A stretch of DNA of 64,000 nucleotides from Casuarius casuarius (lineage: Eukaryota > Chordata > Aves > Casuariiformes > Casuariidae), in NCBI GenBank assembly GCA_003342895.1, contig PTFA01000364.1, forward strand, positions 680,185 to 744,184, in the 5' to 3' direction. Positions within the stretch are counted from its first letter, which is position 1. Each line of letters begins with the position of its first letter. Both the position numbers and the translations under genes were made by a program. This document shows positions 49,701-61,430 of the stretch, piece after piece. The notes under the pieces were generated by a model. The model did no database searches. It had not been told where the DNA came from and saw nothing but the letters and a program-made list of their open reading frames with translations.

Positions 49701-52700
49701 TGGTTGGACTGGCCTCACGGTGCTCATTTTGAGAGAGTTCAGGTGTGTTCTGGCAATGTTCGGGCTTTCTTCTTCCCCCTAAAACATCAGTGTCAGTCCA
49801 AATGTGAGTGTATGCTTATGTATAAACAGAGCAAGTGGGCAAAACTGCACTTAATGTTACCCTTACACCCCTTATTTGGCTGTCTGTTAAGGTGAAGTTT
49901 GTAGTATTTCTTTATCGCAAAAAAGGAAAAGATTGTCACTCATAGTGATAAAGTATGGTTTGTGAGATGGAGGAAAGGCACTAGAGAAATGAAAAAATAC
50001 AGTCATTTATATCTAAGAGGTACTGGGATAAGCACTTATGCTGTGTGTTGATACCTCTCTTTTCCTGCAGGCTGGATGCATGCTGGCTACCCCATCATGG
50101 GCCACCTAGATTCAGTGAAGGAGATGGTTGACATGAAGCACATGCGAACCACTGGTCTTTGGGGTCCTGTCCATGAGCTGGGACACAATCAACAGCAGCA
50201 AGCATGGGAATTTTCCCCTCATACTACAGAAGCTACCTGCAACCTCTGGTCTGTCTATGTGCACGAGAAGGTGCTGGGGATTCCCAGGCATCAGGCCCAT
50301 AAGGCGCTTAGGTCACAATGTCGGGAGGAAAGGGTAAGAGGGTATCTGAAGAAAGGTGCTCATCTAAAGGACTGGGAAATGTGGACTGCCCTGGAGACAT
50401 ACCTGCAGGTAACTCTGGGAGAGGTGGGTTCGTTCTTGGTGCCTAGTGACTACAACTGTTTGCTTACAAGCTGGATTCTTCTTAGGTCTGGAAAGCACTG
50501 GAGAGATACATGGATAGGTTGTGTAGCACTAATGTCTCCTGATGCCCTTCCTCTGCAAGACTTGGGCTCAGCCACCTGGAGAGAGAACCGAGTGCTAATC
50601 TTTCTTCCTAGGAGAGAAACAGGAATTGTTTCTTGATACAGAGTGGGAAAAGGAGGATCAAGTGTGGGTACAGTTCTTTAATCTGCGAGATTTCCTGTGG
50701 ACTTTGGGCTAGTTGGCAAAAAACCTTTGGCACTGTAGACCTTATGGAAGTGTAGTATCCTGAGAAGTTACAAGGCTAAGCTCCCCTATACAAAACAAAG
50801 GAAAGACCAGGGTGTTCGTATGAGCCAATGCACTGAGTGGGGCCAGTGTAGGCTATCAAATGGCAAGGGGATGGGTTCATCTCATCTTTCCCTTTCCAAA
50901 TGTAGTTAGATGCCTCATGCATTCAGGACTCTAAATCATGAACCCTGTCATCGATTAAGGTGCACTCTCATGAGAAGCATGTGAGAGAGCTCTTCTCCCT
51001 TTCCCTTTCTCCCTGTAACAGCCAGTAGTCTTGTAGAGAGAGCGTTCAACTTGATTTGAATTTGAGATTTCAAGGTGAGTGTCCATTATGATGGCTTAGG
51101 CTGTTGACTGCTGTGAGGTGAATATCCCTCAGCCCCTCCTCTGGGAGCTCTTACATCTCATACAAATACCAAAGTATTTGTTGGAAGAGTCTTGATTCTT
51201 ATTTTTTCACATCTCAGAGGAATGCCTGAATCATCAAGCTGCAGAGTCAACTTCTGTTTTCTCTGGTGCAATGAATATCAAAATAGTTACACAGAGTGGA
51301 ACAGTTTCAAGAGGGGAGATTTGCCCACGTTACCTTATAGGCTGGCAGTTTGGCCACTGCCTGACAAGGTGGGAAACCTGAGGTCAAATCTGATTTCTAG
51401 ATCCTGCAGAGTATGGACTGGAATCTGCCATCTCCTGTCTGGCTACTGACAGAACTGTTGGGACAAACAAACAAACAATCCTCTTCTTCGCCGCTGTGCC
51501 CCTCAAAGTCATCGTGAAATAACTGATGTTATAGTGCAACAAATATAGTGCTATTGAGCACTGGACATCAGACCAGCAAAGGATGCCACAGCTACTTTGA
51601 GAATCCACAAGACTCTCAAAGAGATCAGGGACTCTCAAAGAGTCCTCAGGGTGTTATACTAGGGTTCTGCGTCCAGGATTTGAATGCTTTGATACATATC
51701 CACTTGGAAAACCCTGAGTTTCAGGAATGATAGGTGCCTATAAGTTTTTAGGTGTCAGCTAAGTGGGAGTTGAGGTACCTTAGCTGAGGTCTGCCTGGGC
51801 TCTACCTCTGAAGAAGTGCCACCTTCCCTCTTTCCATTGCTTTTTTTTTTTTCCTAATACTTCCTACAGATGAGCTGTTGGATTGATGTAAAGTGATATT
51901 AGCAGGTCCCTAGCTGAGAAGTAAAAATTTCCTCACCTAGTCTCATAACTTAGCCTGTGTTGAATTTCCTTGCTTGGGAGAGGATGTGTTGACCAAAAGT
52001 TTAGGGCCTCTGTATTGCCCTTCCTATGTGAAAACAGGACTGCTGGATGGTACCAGGCTGGATTTCCAACCTTGACTTGGTCTTTGACAGCAGCCTGGGA
52101 TGCCTCGGAGGAAGGTGCACATAATACCTAATTTCTGTTTTTACACCTCAAAGATGCTTTGTAGACAGATGAGAAACACTCAGTTTACAAACTAACCACA
52201 CCTTCTACAGACAAACAGAAGACCTACTTATAATTACTGTCTAGATACCTTCGCTCTTCCAGCCATAATGAGTTTTCTTCAATTGAATGCTATCCATGTT
52301 GCTTTGAGCCATACATCTGGATCCCATTTAGATGTTTTTTACATTCCTTTTATCCAGGAAGGCTTCAGCATTGACCTTCAGGCCTTTCAGATCCACATCC
52401 TGTCTGCCTCTTACTTGCATGGCAGCAGGGTGCCATCTGGTCCTGACATTGCCTGACAGAGCATACCATCACTCAGAGTTCAGCCTAGTGATGCATTTAC
52501 CTCTCCAGAGTGGTCACTGAAACCCATATTGCAGATCTTGGAAAAGAGAGTATAAAGCAATCGGAAAATGAATCAATTGGTGCAAGAGATGTACAGATTT
52601 AAATGGGCCAACAAAACTCCTGTCTTTACTGTTCGGTCTCCACTTCCTCACTGTTCTGGAACTTGCTTTGGACTAAGGTCAGAGCCCTCCAAAGCTCTGT

Positions 52701-54124
52701 CTAAACTAGGCAAAAGAAGCACGTTGCAGCATGCTCCAGGGTGCTTGTTCCCCCAGTTATCCAGTTGCCCACCACAAGTACCTGTGTTTTCTTCCCATAG
52801 AAGACTGACTGTGAGGGAGTGTACAGACAGTTTTCATTCTGGTCATGTTGTGACATGGAGCTGGGAACTCTCCATTCTCTGAGGTGAATACTTGAACTCA
52901 GGATCTAGGAGATGCTCCTGCATTCTGCAGGTCAGACATAACACGGTGAGGAGCCTTCTGTATAATTTGGCTCACTGCTTGTGGCCTTGTGCAAAACCAG
53001 ACCCTTCCTTCTCCTACCTTCCAGTCAGCCTGCTCATGGCTCTCCAACCTTTTTACCCCAAAATATTACCTAGTCCATAGCTAGTCTCAGCATCAGGGGT
53101 TTCCGTGTGAATATGGGAATAACAGAGGCAGATAACCTGTTTGTTTGTTCTGCCTAATGTAGAAATGTTGTCTGTCACTGCTTAGCTGTTCCAGCATGAT
53201 GGAGGATTTGTGGAATATGTTTTAGTGTCAAATTAGTGTCAAAGTGTGATGCATTTTGGCTTGGTAAGGAACTACTGACACTGACAATCAGTAAACATTC
53301 TGCATTCTGTCATGCTATTGTTCCAACTCAGCTCTCCATATTAACCTCATCTTGAGCAACAAAATAGGTTTCTGCTTCCTCTTTACTTTAAACTCATTAC
53401 TCATACAACAGTAATTTTTCCGTCTTCATCCCCTTTGCTCTTATTCCTGGACAAAACATGCTCTGCTCACAGTCTCTCCTTCCTGTTTTCTGACTACTCC
53501 TTATTCTCTTGTCCTCCTTCTGTCCAGGTTCTCTTTAGAGTCCTCACTGATGGTTTTTCACTGCACAAGAGGCTTTATTCTGCACACATCATCAGCTTGG
53601 ATAGCTGGTTGCTGCTGAGTGCTGACATTTCTATCTGCTCCCAATGTACCTTTTGTCTCCATTTGTTCCGGCAGGCCACTATAGTGGGAATATGTTTTTT
53701 TCTGTGTGGTAGTGCTGTAAGTTATGCTCTGAAGCCTGAAAGTTGGATGACTTCATCTAACTGTCTTTTCAAAAGACATGGCAAAAACCTGTGGAAGTTT
53801 CTACTACTTGTAATGCAGGAATAATGACTATGAAATGAGAATTTTGTTGTTTTTACACTCTATATTCTTGTCCCTCAGTTGCAGGAGGGCTTTGGTTGGG
53901 AGCCCTTCACCCACCTCTTCTCTGACTACCAGAAAATGTCCACCATCCCAAAGGACAACCCTTCTAAGATGAACTTGTGGGCACAGAAGTTTTCTCAGCA
54001 GGTGAACAGGAACCTGGCTCCTTTTTTTATGGCCTGGGGATGGCCTATCAAGGAAGAGCTATCCATGGAACTGTCTTCTTTACCCATCTGGGAACAGGAC
54101 CCAATGAAGTCCTATAGATCATGA
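40142..54124 (+). CDS. TCAF: TCAF (FAM115) family protein, TRPM8 channel-associated factor, complete in seven coding exons
   Basis: Coding exons 40142-40758, 43074-44044, 45996-46090, 47092-47305, 48055-48294, 50071-50408 and 53879-54124 join in frame to 2721 nt, 906 aa plus stop; human TCAF1/2 are about 920 aa. The N-terminal half holds two related modules (about 1-205 and 206-430), each with a YGKGR(M/V)VV(V/A)(S/T)HE string and a [10 protein letters not shown] string. A linker follows, then a beta-rich segment, then an M60-like metallopeptidase domain (about 640-830) with HELGH at 747-751 and Glu766. There is no signal peptide or membrane span. In mammals TCAF proteins bind TRPM8 and alter its trafficking and gating; a catalytic role is not established. 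Start chosen at 40142 by N-terminal match and A at -3. I cannot tell TCAF1 from TCAF2 orthology. Confidence 0.94.
43074..44044 (+). CDS. TCAF: TCAF coding exon 2
   Basis: Completes Pro206 and encodes residues 207-529. [20 protein letters not shown] opens the second N-terminal module, with [12 protein letters not shown] and [10 protein letters not shown] at 357-366. The rest (for example [34 protein letters not shown]) is the family linker. Acceptor GGTTTTGTAG|AC, donor CCCAG|GTGAGA. Confidence 0.95.
45996..46090 (+). CDS. TCAF: TCAF coding exon 3 (95 nt)
   Basis: Completes Gly530, then residues 531-561: [15 protein letters not shown] to CMAVGAGLQ. Acceptor TAACTTTTAG|GC, donor CTGCAG|GTAAGT. 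Recognised from the family [11 protein letters not shown] string, which precedes the M60-like region. Confidence 0.92.
47092..47305 (+). CDS. TCAF: TCAF coding exon 4
   Basis: Residues 562-632 plus one base: [10 protein letters not shown] to RAPFFKL. Contains [19 protein letters not shown]. Acceptor TGTTTGCCAG|GTG, donor GCTTG|GTAGGT. The open frame upstream of 47092 is intronic read-through. Confidence 0.93.
48055..48294 (+). CDS. TCAF: TCAF coding exon 5
   Basis: Completes Gly633, then residues 634-712: [20 protein letters not shown], then [26 protein letters not shown] and DVQISC. It is the N-terminal part of the M60-like catalytic region. Acceptor GTTGATGTAG|GG, donor TGTG|GTAGGT. Confidence 0.93.
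50071..50408 (+). CDS. TCAF: TCAF coding exon 6, zinc-motif exon
   Basis: Completes Gly713, then residues 714-825: [15 protein letters not shown] to WTALETYLQ. Includes [19 protein letters not shown] and [14 protein letters not shown] is at 50172-50186 and the candidate third ligand Glu at 50229-50231. Acceptor TTTCCTGCAG|GC, donor CTGCAG|GTAACT. Confidence 0.95.
53879..54124 (+). CDS. TCAF: TCAF coding exon 7 with stop codon
   Basis: Residues 826-906: [20 protein letters not shown], then [20 protein letters not shown] and WGWPIKEEL, ending MKSYRS. Acceptor TTGTCCCTCAG|TTG, phase 0 with exon 6. This is the C-terminal helical part of the M60-like domain. Confidence 0.94.
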   Translation: MQEGFGWEPFTHLFSDYQKMSTIPKDNPSKMNLWAQKFSQQVNRNLAPFFMAWGWPIKEELSMELSSLPIWEQDPMKSYRS

Positions 54125-54495
54125 AGGAAACACATCCAGACCTTGATTCTCAGAACTAGCTACAGCCTATCATTTTCTCCTTATATGCTGCATGATATGT
54201 TCACTCTGTATTTAGCTTTGCACTGAATTCTTCAGCTTTTTGCTGTCTTAGGATGGAAGCCAACCCTGGCAGAAACTCAGCAGAAACCTGTGTGCTGCTC
54301 AGTTCCCATCTAAGCCATCTTCAGAAGAGTTAAATAATGAATGAGCCTTGTGCTGGGTTCTTCACTTCAGAAGGAGTTTAATTTGGGGTGGATTTAGTTC
54401 CTGCAGAACCTTTCTCTGCTGAAATTGAGGCTTTCAGGGTGCGTCAGTCACTGGAGCCGTCTCAAGGACAATGCAAATAGAATATGGATCCATAA

Positions 54496-54501
54496 AATAA
54501 A
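54496..54501 (+). terminator. TCAF: TCAF polyadenylation signal (AATAAA)
   Basis: First canonical AATAAA after the TCAF stop, about 370 bases downstream. Further copies at 54846-54851 and 55382-55387 could give longer 3' UTRs. Confidence 0.5.
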
Positions 54502-57279
54502 TAGTAGCCTTCATAATGTATTCTTCAGTTATGATCTCAGCAACACAAGATCTTCCCTACTGATTTGATTACCTGTAAAATTCCTAGTCTTTAATCTCTC
54601 TAAGTGCAGAACTTCTACACCTACTATCATGGAATTAAGTGACCTTATAGTGTTTATATACAGAGGCTGCTTAGCTGATATTGAAATGCTGTTGATTTCT
54701 TCCTACTTTATATTACTGTGTGACTCAAGATCCAAGGTCCCAGCTTCTTTATCTGAAACAAGTCAATGATGAGTTGTACCTGTCACACTCACCTTAGTCT
54801 GTGAGCAAGATACTGTGAGCAAACCGTGCAGGATGGGAGAGCAGAAATAAAGAGCAAGAGGTGAGTTGATTGTAGTCAGTAATGGTTTAACGCATGGACT
54901 CATGAAAGTTTTATAAAAACAGGCACTGACATGACTGTGTGAGGGAGCAGACAGGAGGAAGGCAGAAGCTCAGCAAGATGGAGGATCAGCCTGTTCCAAG
55001 GAGCAATGGAAGTTAACACTTTCCCCACCTCAGACTTGCTTGGCTAGTACAACACACTGGTGACCATGCCAGGGCTAGTGAGGATATTAATGCTTAACCT
55101 AATAGCATGCTAGTCCCAACTCATACCTTGTGTATCAGCAATAAATAAGACAATTATAGTGAACTCACAGGTTGTGTGTATGGTCTTACTTTCAAGTTTC
55201 TATGCCCAGTAAGAAAAACACCTAAAAAGAAGTGACACAAAGATTTGTTACAGCTGCTTTTTATTTTTGTTCTGGCTTAGATGCAGTCCTAATTTTTCTG
55301 TGATTCACTGGCCTGTTTGTTTCCTTTATCTTTCAAGCATTCTTTCCATTCTTATTCACTACTGCTATAAGTTGTTCTTCCAATAAAACGTATGCAGAGG
55401 GAAGTCCTAGCTTAGACAGTGGTTCAGTACCAGTTTAGCTCTGTTTTGGAAACTCAGAAGAAAATTTACATGGTGCAAAGACTTATATCTGATTCTGCCT
55501 GCAGTAGCAGATTTCATCCCTACTGACTTTATGAACAAAGGTTAAGAGTTTGTGTACATTAAAAAATTGCTCAAAATATTATCAGTTCTGTTACCTGGGG
55601 GTGGCATGATCTGTTTTTTTCTTCATGAATGGCATAAAATTGATCTTCAGATATTTAAGATCAAAAAGCAAAAAGAGAAAGGGCCAAAGAGAAAGATGGT
55701 GGGTCAGATCCTGAGCCTGTATAGATTAGTTCAACCATAGGGATTCCAATTGAAAAGTTACGGTTTGCACCAGCTCTAAATACAGCCTGAAATATTTAGG
55801 CATACATAGCAATTAAATTTGGAATTGGACTAGCTGAAATTAACGTCACCCTTAGAATGATGCCTGTTCTTTAGCCAAAACAAAAATGCTATGTAGGATA
55901 GATCAGAGAAAAGACTGGCACATTGTGGGGCTGAATTCCATGAATGCTTATCCACTAATTGTGGTGTGTGCTGGAGTAGCCAATTGAAGCAGAAATGCCA
56001 GACTGAGATTGCAGCAGTAAGACAAGAAAATGTTAGCACAAGGACAGACTGCAAAATCAGACATGGAATATCTAATCATTTCCATGAAAATGTATCTGAA
56101 GCAGCAGGCACAGAGCAATTCAGCATGGGAAGAGCCTAGGACACAGCTGAGAATGACCTGTGCAGGAGCTGAAATGGGGAAAAAAAAAAAAGATTTGGAG
56201 GCCACATTAACCTTAGCAAAATTAGCCTTAGCAAAAATAAAACCAGCAACGGAAGACTGTCTTGCTCTAATATGCTCCAAGAATGAATAGGTTCACTGGC
56301 GAGGTTTTCAAATTAAATACAGACTTAATGGCTTCTTTTTTGCAGTCGGTTTACTTTTAATGAAAGGTCACCTGCTAGTGCTGAAAACTCCCTTCTGCCA
56401 GAAGGGAGCAGTAAGCCCAACAAAGATCCAACAAAGACTCCTGATACTATCAGATCAAGGATGATTTCATCTGTAGGTGAAGTGTAAAATTGGTCAAGAC
56501 ACTTGGAGAAACACATAGAGGTACAATACCTCTTCAAGAGCAAACAAGGAACATGAAATAAAATATCAATGACTGGCAGTTTTATTATCTTCTTTTTTAT
56601 AAGCTTTCTGGATAGCAACAAATTATTGTCAAATGTGGCTTTTCCTTTTCCTGGTAGTAAAGCACTTAGTGGCATTGAATGATTTAATAATAGGTTCAAG
56701 CTCTGTGCAGCTCCTTGGTTTCTGCTCTTTTTAGTTCCGCAAAATTTAGTTAGAGAACTAGAGAAATTTGTGCCACTTGCATTTTTTATTTTAGCATTTG
56801 ACTCTCCAGCAGCAACCGTGGGAAGTAATCCACAAATTCAAACAGATAAAATAGGATTAATCTGCCCTAATTTAGGCCTCCAAAAGTCTGACATCTCAAT
56901 CTGAGCTGCTCACCCAAGGCTTCTTTTAGGGCCAATGCAGGGAAGGAGGTACCTGCCGGGGGCAGTTCATATCCTCCTCAGACAACACATGATTTGCTCT
57001 TTGCAGGTGCCTGTTCCTCTCCAGTGGCTCTGAAAAAAGCCTTGGGTGAGCAGTTCAGATTGAGATGGCTGATTCTGAGATGAATTAGGTAAGGTAGGTG
57101 AGATGAATCATCACCGTTGTGTGAAAGGAAGTGAACTTTGCTGTGTGGCAGTGACAGACGTAATTTTTTGACTACTTCTCTGAGGTGTTTGGTGCTACGT
57201 GCATTTGTCTTAGAGACTTGAATACTCTTCCCATTCCTAATACTGCATAGTTCACAGTATAACAATGCCAATAGCTGAA

Positions 57280-57338
57280 TGTACATGAGAAAAACATGTA
57301 CATGAAAACATGTACATGAAAAGCTGAAGGTACATGAG
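57280..57338. repeat. Short degenerate tandem repeat, TGTACATGAAAA-type
   Basis: Four copies of (T/G)GTACATGA(G/A)A spaced about 14-26 bases apart. Low-complexity; no function suggested. Confidence 0.5.
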
Positions 57339-60300
57339 AATGGGGAATGATGGCTGGAGAGGATGAAGGACTGAAAGTGACAATTGAAAACATGCAATAT
57401 GGGTTTGTTACTGTCAAAGCTGAGCTGAAGTTTGATCTCCATAGTAGAGCAATGGGGTACTAGAGGTCCAGGGAGCTCTGTGGGAGTGGGATTAAAAACT
57501 TGCTGAGTGATCTAATACTACATAGCCTAAGGCTACACGAGGAAGAAGAGAAACCTGTCGCCCGTGGAGAAAGTTTGAACAGTTGTATAGAACTGCAGGA
57601 GAGCTCAAGTTATGTGAGTGAACTAAAGTTTGAATGGGATACAGTATTTCCTAAATAAAGCTTTTCTGGGACACAGAATAGCCGCAGGGGACTACACATT
57701 TGGGCTGTTCTGAGAGAGCTGCCTTACCATGTAATCATACCAAATTATAGCATTGTTTTAAGCTTACATTGCCTTTCATAATAGTGAGCATCTGAGCAAA
57801 ATGCCAGATGCATTTTTGCAAAAATCCAAAATAAACAGAGTTCTGCAGTGGTATAAAGGGAATTAATTGTAGTAATGGCCTTCTTTTCTAGTGTAGGAAC
57901 ACTACAGTGCAGCTTGGGTGACATACCCTTTGATAGTTTATATTGCTTAAAATCTGCAGACTTTCAGGAAACTAATCCAAAAACACTACTTAGATGAGAC
58001 TTCTTTTCAGTAATGGATTAAATGAATTGCATTCGTAAGTATCTGATATTATTTTTCTTGTATGCAATGTTTCTCTACCTTCTGTTTTGGATCTACCTTA
58101 AAATGGGTTAAAAGCAGGGAACATTACTGAGGGTCTGAACTGCATAAATGATTCAGCAGTAGTTTTATTCTGCATTTGCCTCTACAGTAAAAAAATTTCT
58201 CCACTGTATGTGACACTGGATTAAATCCTGAATTGCCAGTAATTTAGAATGTGTGCCTGGATAGATTAGGAAGAACAGCTGGTAATTAATAATACTGAAA
58301 GGCACTTGGTAAGGGAAAATATACAAATATTAGTGGCTGGCTGACAGCACAAATGCATACAAGCAGAAAGCCTTCTCTTTAGTCCAGCATGGCTGCTATT
58401 TGTGGTGAAAGGAGGTGGTGGAGTAACAGCCCAGGCAGTAAAAAGTTGGTAGACATCAGTTTGTGTTTCTCCCATGGTGCGGTTCCTTCATGAGGCATCG
58501 TATAGGTCAGCTACTTGGGTCTTTGGAACTATTTCTTCCTCTGAGTCCTTAGGGACATCAGCATCTGAAGGTTCAGTATCATGGACCTTCAGCTCACTAC
58601 ATTGATCACCATGATCTTTTTCTTTGGGAGTCACTTTGGGTGTTGATCTGTTTGTGAATTTCATTGGACAGCATTCATGTGGGACTGGATACATCATTCT
58701 TCTTCCCTAAATCAAGTGGCGTCTAGAACCTCCACACATGATGAAAGTGAAACACAAATTTTGGCCACCCAGTGATCTGTAATCAGGAGTATGGCATGCA
58801 TGTCTGTGAGCTTTGATGTAGAATTGATGTGTGGACTGATGCAGGCAGACCATGGCTATGCTCCAGCTTTTGAATGGGAAGCTGACATGTGGTTGAGATG
58901 ACCTGTAAACAGTGGAAAGCCCAAAGATAAACGGGAAGGATGATGAAGATATATAGCAAAGCAGTGTTGCATATTCACCAATAGGGCTTGGCGGAGGCAC
59001 AGTGTTCGGTACTGGTTAGGGATGTGGCCTCATCAGCTTGGCTACAAATAAACTCAGGCACAATTTAGTGTGGTCTGGCTCATGGCAATGGGTTAAAAAT
59101 GTACCTGAAAGCCAGCAGTGCTGGGATGTGTGGCCAACTGCCATTTCTCAAACAGGTAAATAGAAGGCCAAACACTGAATCAGCCAGAAGCTTCTGCTGC
59201 TTCTGCAGAATGTAAAAGCTATGCATGTGACATAAAACATCTAAACTGGGATCCAGCTCCTAACTCTGAGGATTAAATCAGTCCAGAAGCAAACCTATAT
59301 CCAGTGTGGGATTAAATAATGTATTTGAATGTTGCATCGTTTCAAATAAACATATATATGTGTCTGCAAAACAGACGAAATTATCCCACAGAAATGCGAA
59401 GTGTAGCCAAGGGCTTTATCTTATGCTATCCATTGGAGAAGCAATTTTCCACACACCCAACCATTTTTTTTTGAAATAGAGCTCACTGAAATTCTCCAGT
59501 GTATCAAAAACAAGTAACAGGGCCATAAGCTCCACGATGGGTTAAACTGTTCAGTGGAAGAGCAGTGTGGAAGTGCAATAGAAAAACTTCATTTATAATA
59601 ACATTGCAGAAGAGACAAAGAAACTTAGACACCTCTGTCAATGGAGATGTATACTTTTAGCTGTGCTTTGTGATTACCCAGAATGTTCACACAGAGGAGA
59701 GGTTCAAGGATGTGCCAAGTAGCAACAGCTTCAGAGGAGAGTGTCATGGCTGTCATTGGACTGTAGAAGGGGACATGGGTAAGTCAGGCACCTACCAAAC
59801 CTCTGGTCTGAGAGGAAATGCCTGACCCCTGTAGTAGGGGGCAATGTCACCTATATAACATGGGAGAGATGATGACTGGTGGCAACAGATAATTTTGCAT
59901 TCAGCAAATTCCAACTGAAGCATCCTCCTGCTGGTTCCTCTCCACTGAGGCACTCAGTTTTGTCTCTAAATCTAAGTCCAGAAATGGCCACAGTGTGTGT
60001 GGGTAGTTTTCCACCCTCATGGGTTGCATGTGAGCAAGAATGCACTTATCTGACAGGCAGCACTGGGGGTGGGAAAGGGAGTTAAGAGTCCCCAGATTGT
60101 TCCAGAGTAAACCACCTCTGGTATTTATGGTCTTTACCATGCCCCTTATCTTTAATCATATTTCATTTTATTATGAATAGCTATAGAGTCTGTCCAGCTT
60201 CAGTGCCAAAGACACTGTTTATCCCAAGTCTGTTCATATTATTGAGGTAAGGCTTATTCTGGTCAAACTCACACTAAAGAATGCATGTGAGTGTAAAACT

Positions 60301-61109
60301 ACTCTGCCCTCAGTGGCCTGTTTTTGCCTTTTCGTACTCTTAAAACCACAAGGCTCAGCAGCCTCTGTAGTTTGACTAGAACAAACAGAGGAAATATCTT
60401 TAATGGGTGATCTCAGTGAGGAATTAACAGATCTGGTTTGATGCGATTCGTATTTTCTTTGGTTTGACATTTTATGCAGGGCATGAATTGTACACTGGAA
60501 ATCAAAAGAAGGTTACTTTGACCTTCAAAAAAAAATAGTAATAAATATTCCAGTGTTCACCAAAGCCACCAGACAGTAGTCTAGAAAGCAAAAACATTTA
60601 CTTAATCATCAGAGGGGTTCAGCCTAGGAATTGACAAATGTTCACTATTATTTTAGACCATCGAAGGGTCCTGTGAAAGTGAGGGCTTTGTTGTGCTGAA
60701 TGTTGTAGAAATACACTGAAAGAAATAGTACTTGCCACCCCCAGGTTACAGTCTAAATAAGCAAATGAAACAGAGGTGTAGAAGATGAGTCCTGAACCCA
60801 GTACCTTGAATGAACTGTGTTTGGCTACCTTCCTTTTGTCATGTGTCCCAAAGTTGTGTGCTCAAGAGACCTTCTTCACAGCAAGATGTCTAGGGAGGCT
60901 CTGCAGCACTATCAGGCTTTGATTTTTCAGTGTCAGGGAGCAGCAAGGGCCAGCTGCTCCCTAAGGGACAGTGAGCTTGGAGTTGAGGGTGAGCCCAGCA
61001 CAGGCAGTGCCCTCACTGATGGGGCACAGACCTGCAGGATCTGAACACAACCAGCAGAGCAGGGTGTGGGAAACACAGTCCATCAACAGTCCCAGGTAAG
61101 GCAAGTGAT

Positions 61110-61430
61110 GAAACAGGTCCAGGGTCCATCCAAGAAGTCCAGTCAGGAGCAAAAGGAGATGGTGCCAAAGACAGGACCAGAGACAATCTATAATGTATGC
61201 CTGAAGGGTCCATCCAGGAGACAAGGTCCTACAACAAAGATCCAAGGGCTATCCAGGACAAAGGGCCAGAGAACAGCCTAGAGACAGGCATACCTACAAC
61301 ATAGCCCAGGCAGGGATTGAAGGCCCAGGCTTGAGCTTAAATAGAGCCCTGGGCCCATGGCCAGGGGGTGTGGGTGAAGGCCTCCAGTGAGGTCACTCAG
61401 GACATTCACCTGAAACTGGCAACAGAAAAC
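61110..61430. repeat. Probable old dispersed repeat, unclassified
   Basis: Contains imperfect repeats GTCCATCCA(A/G)GA at about 61124 and 61208 and GCTATCCAGGA at about 61248. A GC-rich end follows (CCCTGGGCCCATGGCCAGGG near 61348). The style suggests a mobile-element remnant, but I cannot name a family. Confidence 0.3.

Larger units (their letters stand above)
40759..53878 (+). other. TCAF: TCAF introns 1-6 (exons excepted)
   Basis: Introns 40759-43073, 44045-45995, 46091-47091, 47306-48054, 48295-50070 and 50409-53878, all GT-AG. Simple T runs apart, no transposable element, RNA gene or extra TCAF-like exon recognised. Confidence 0.75.
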
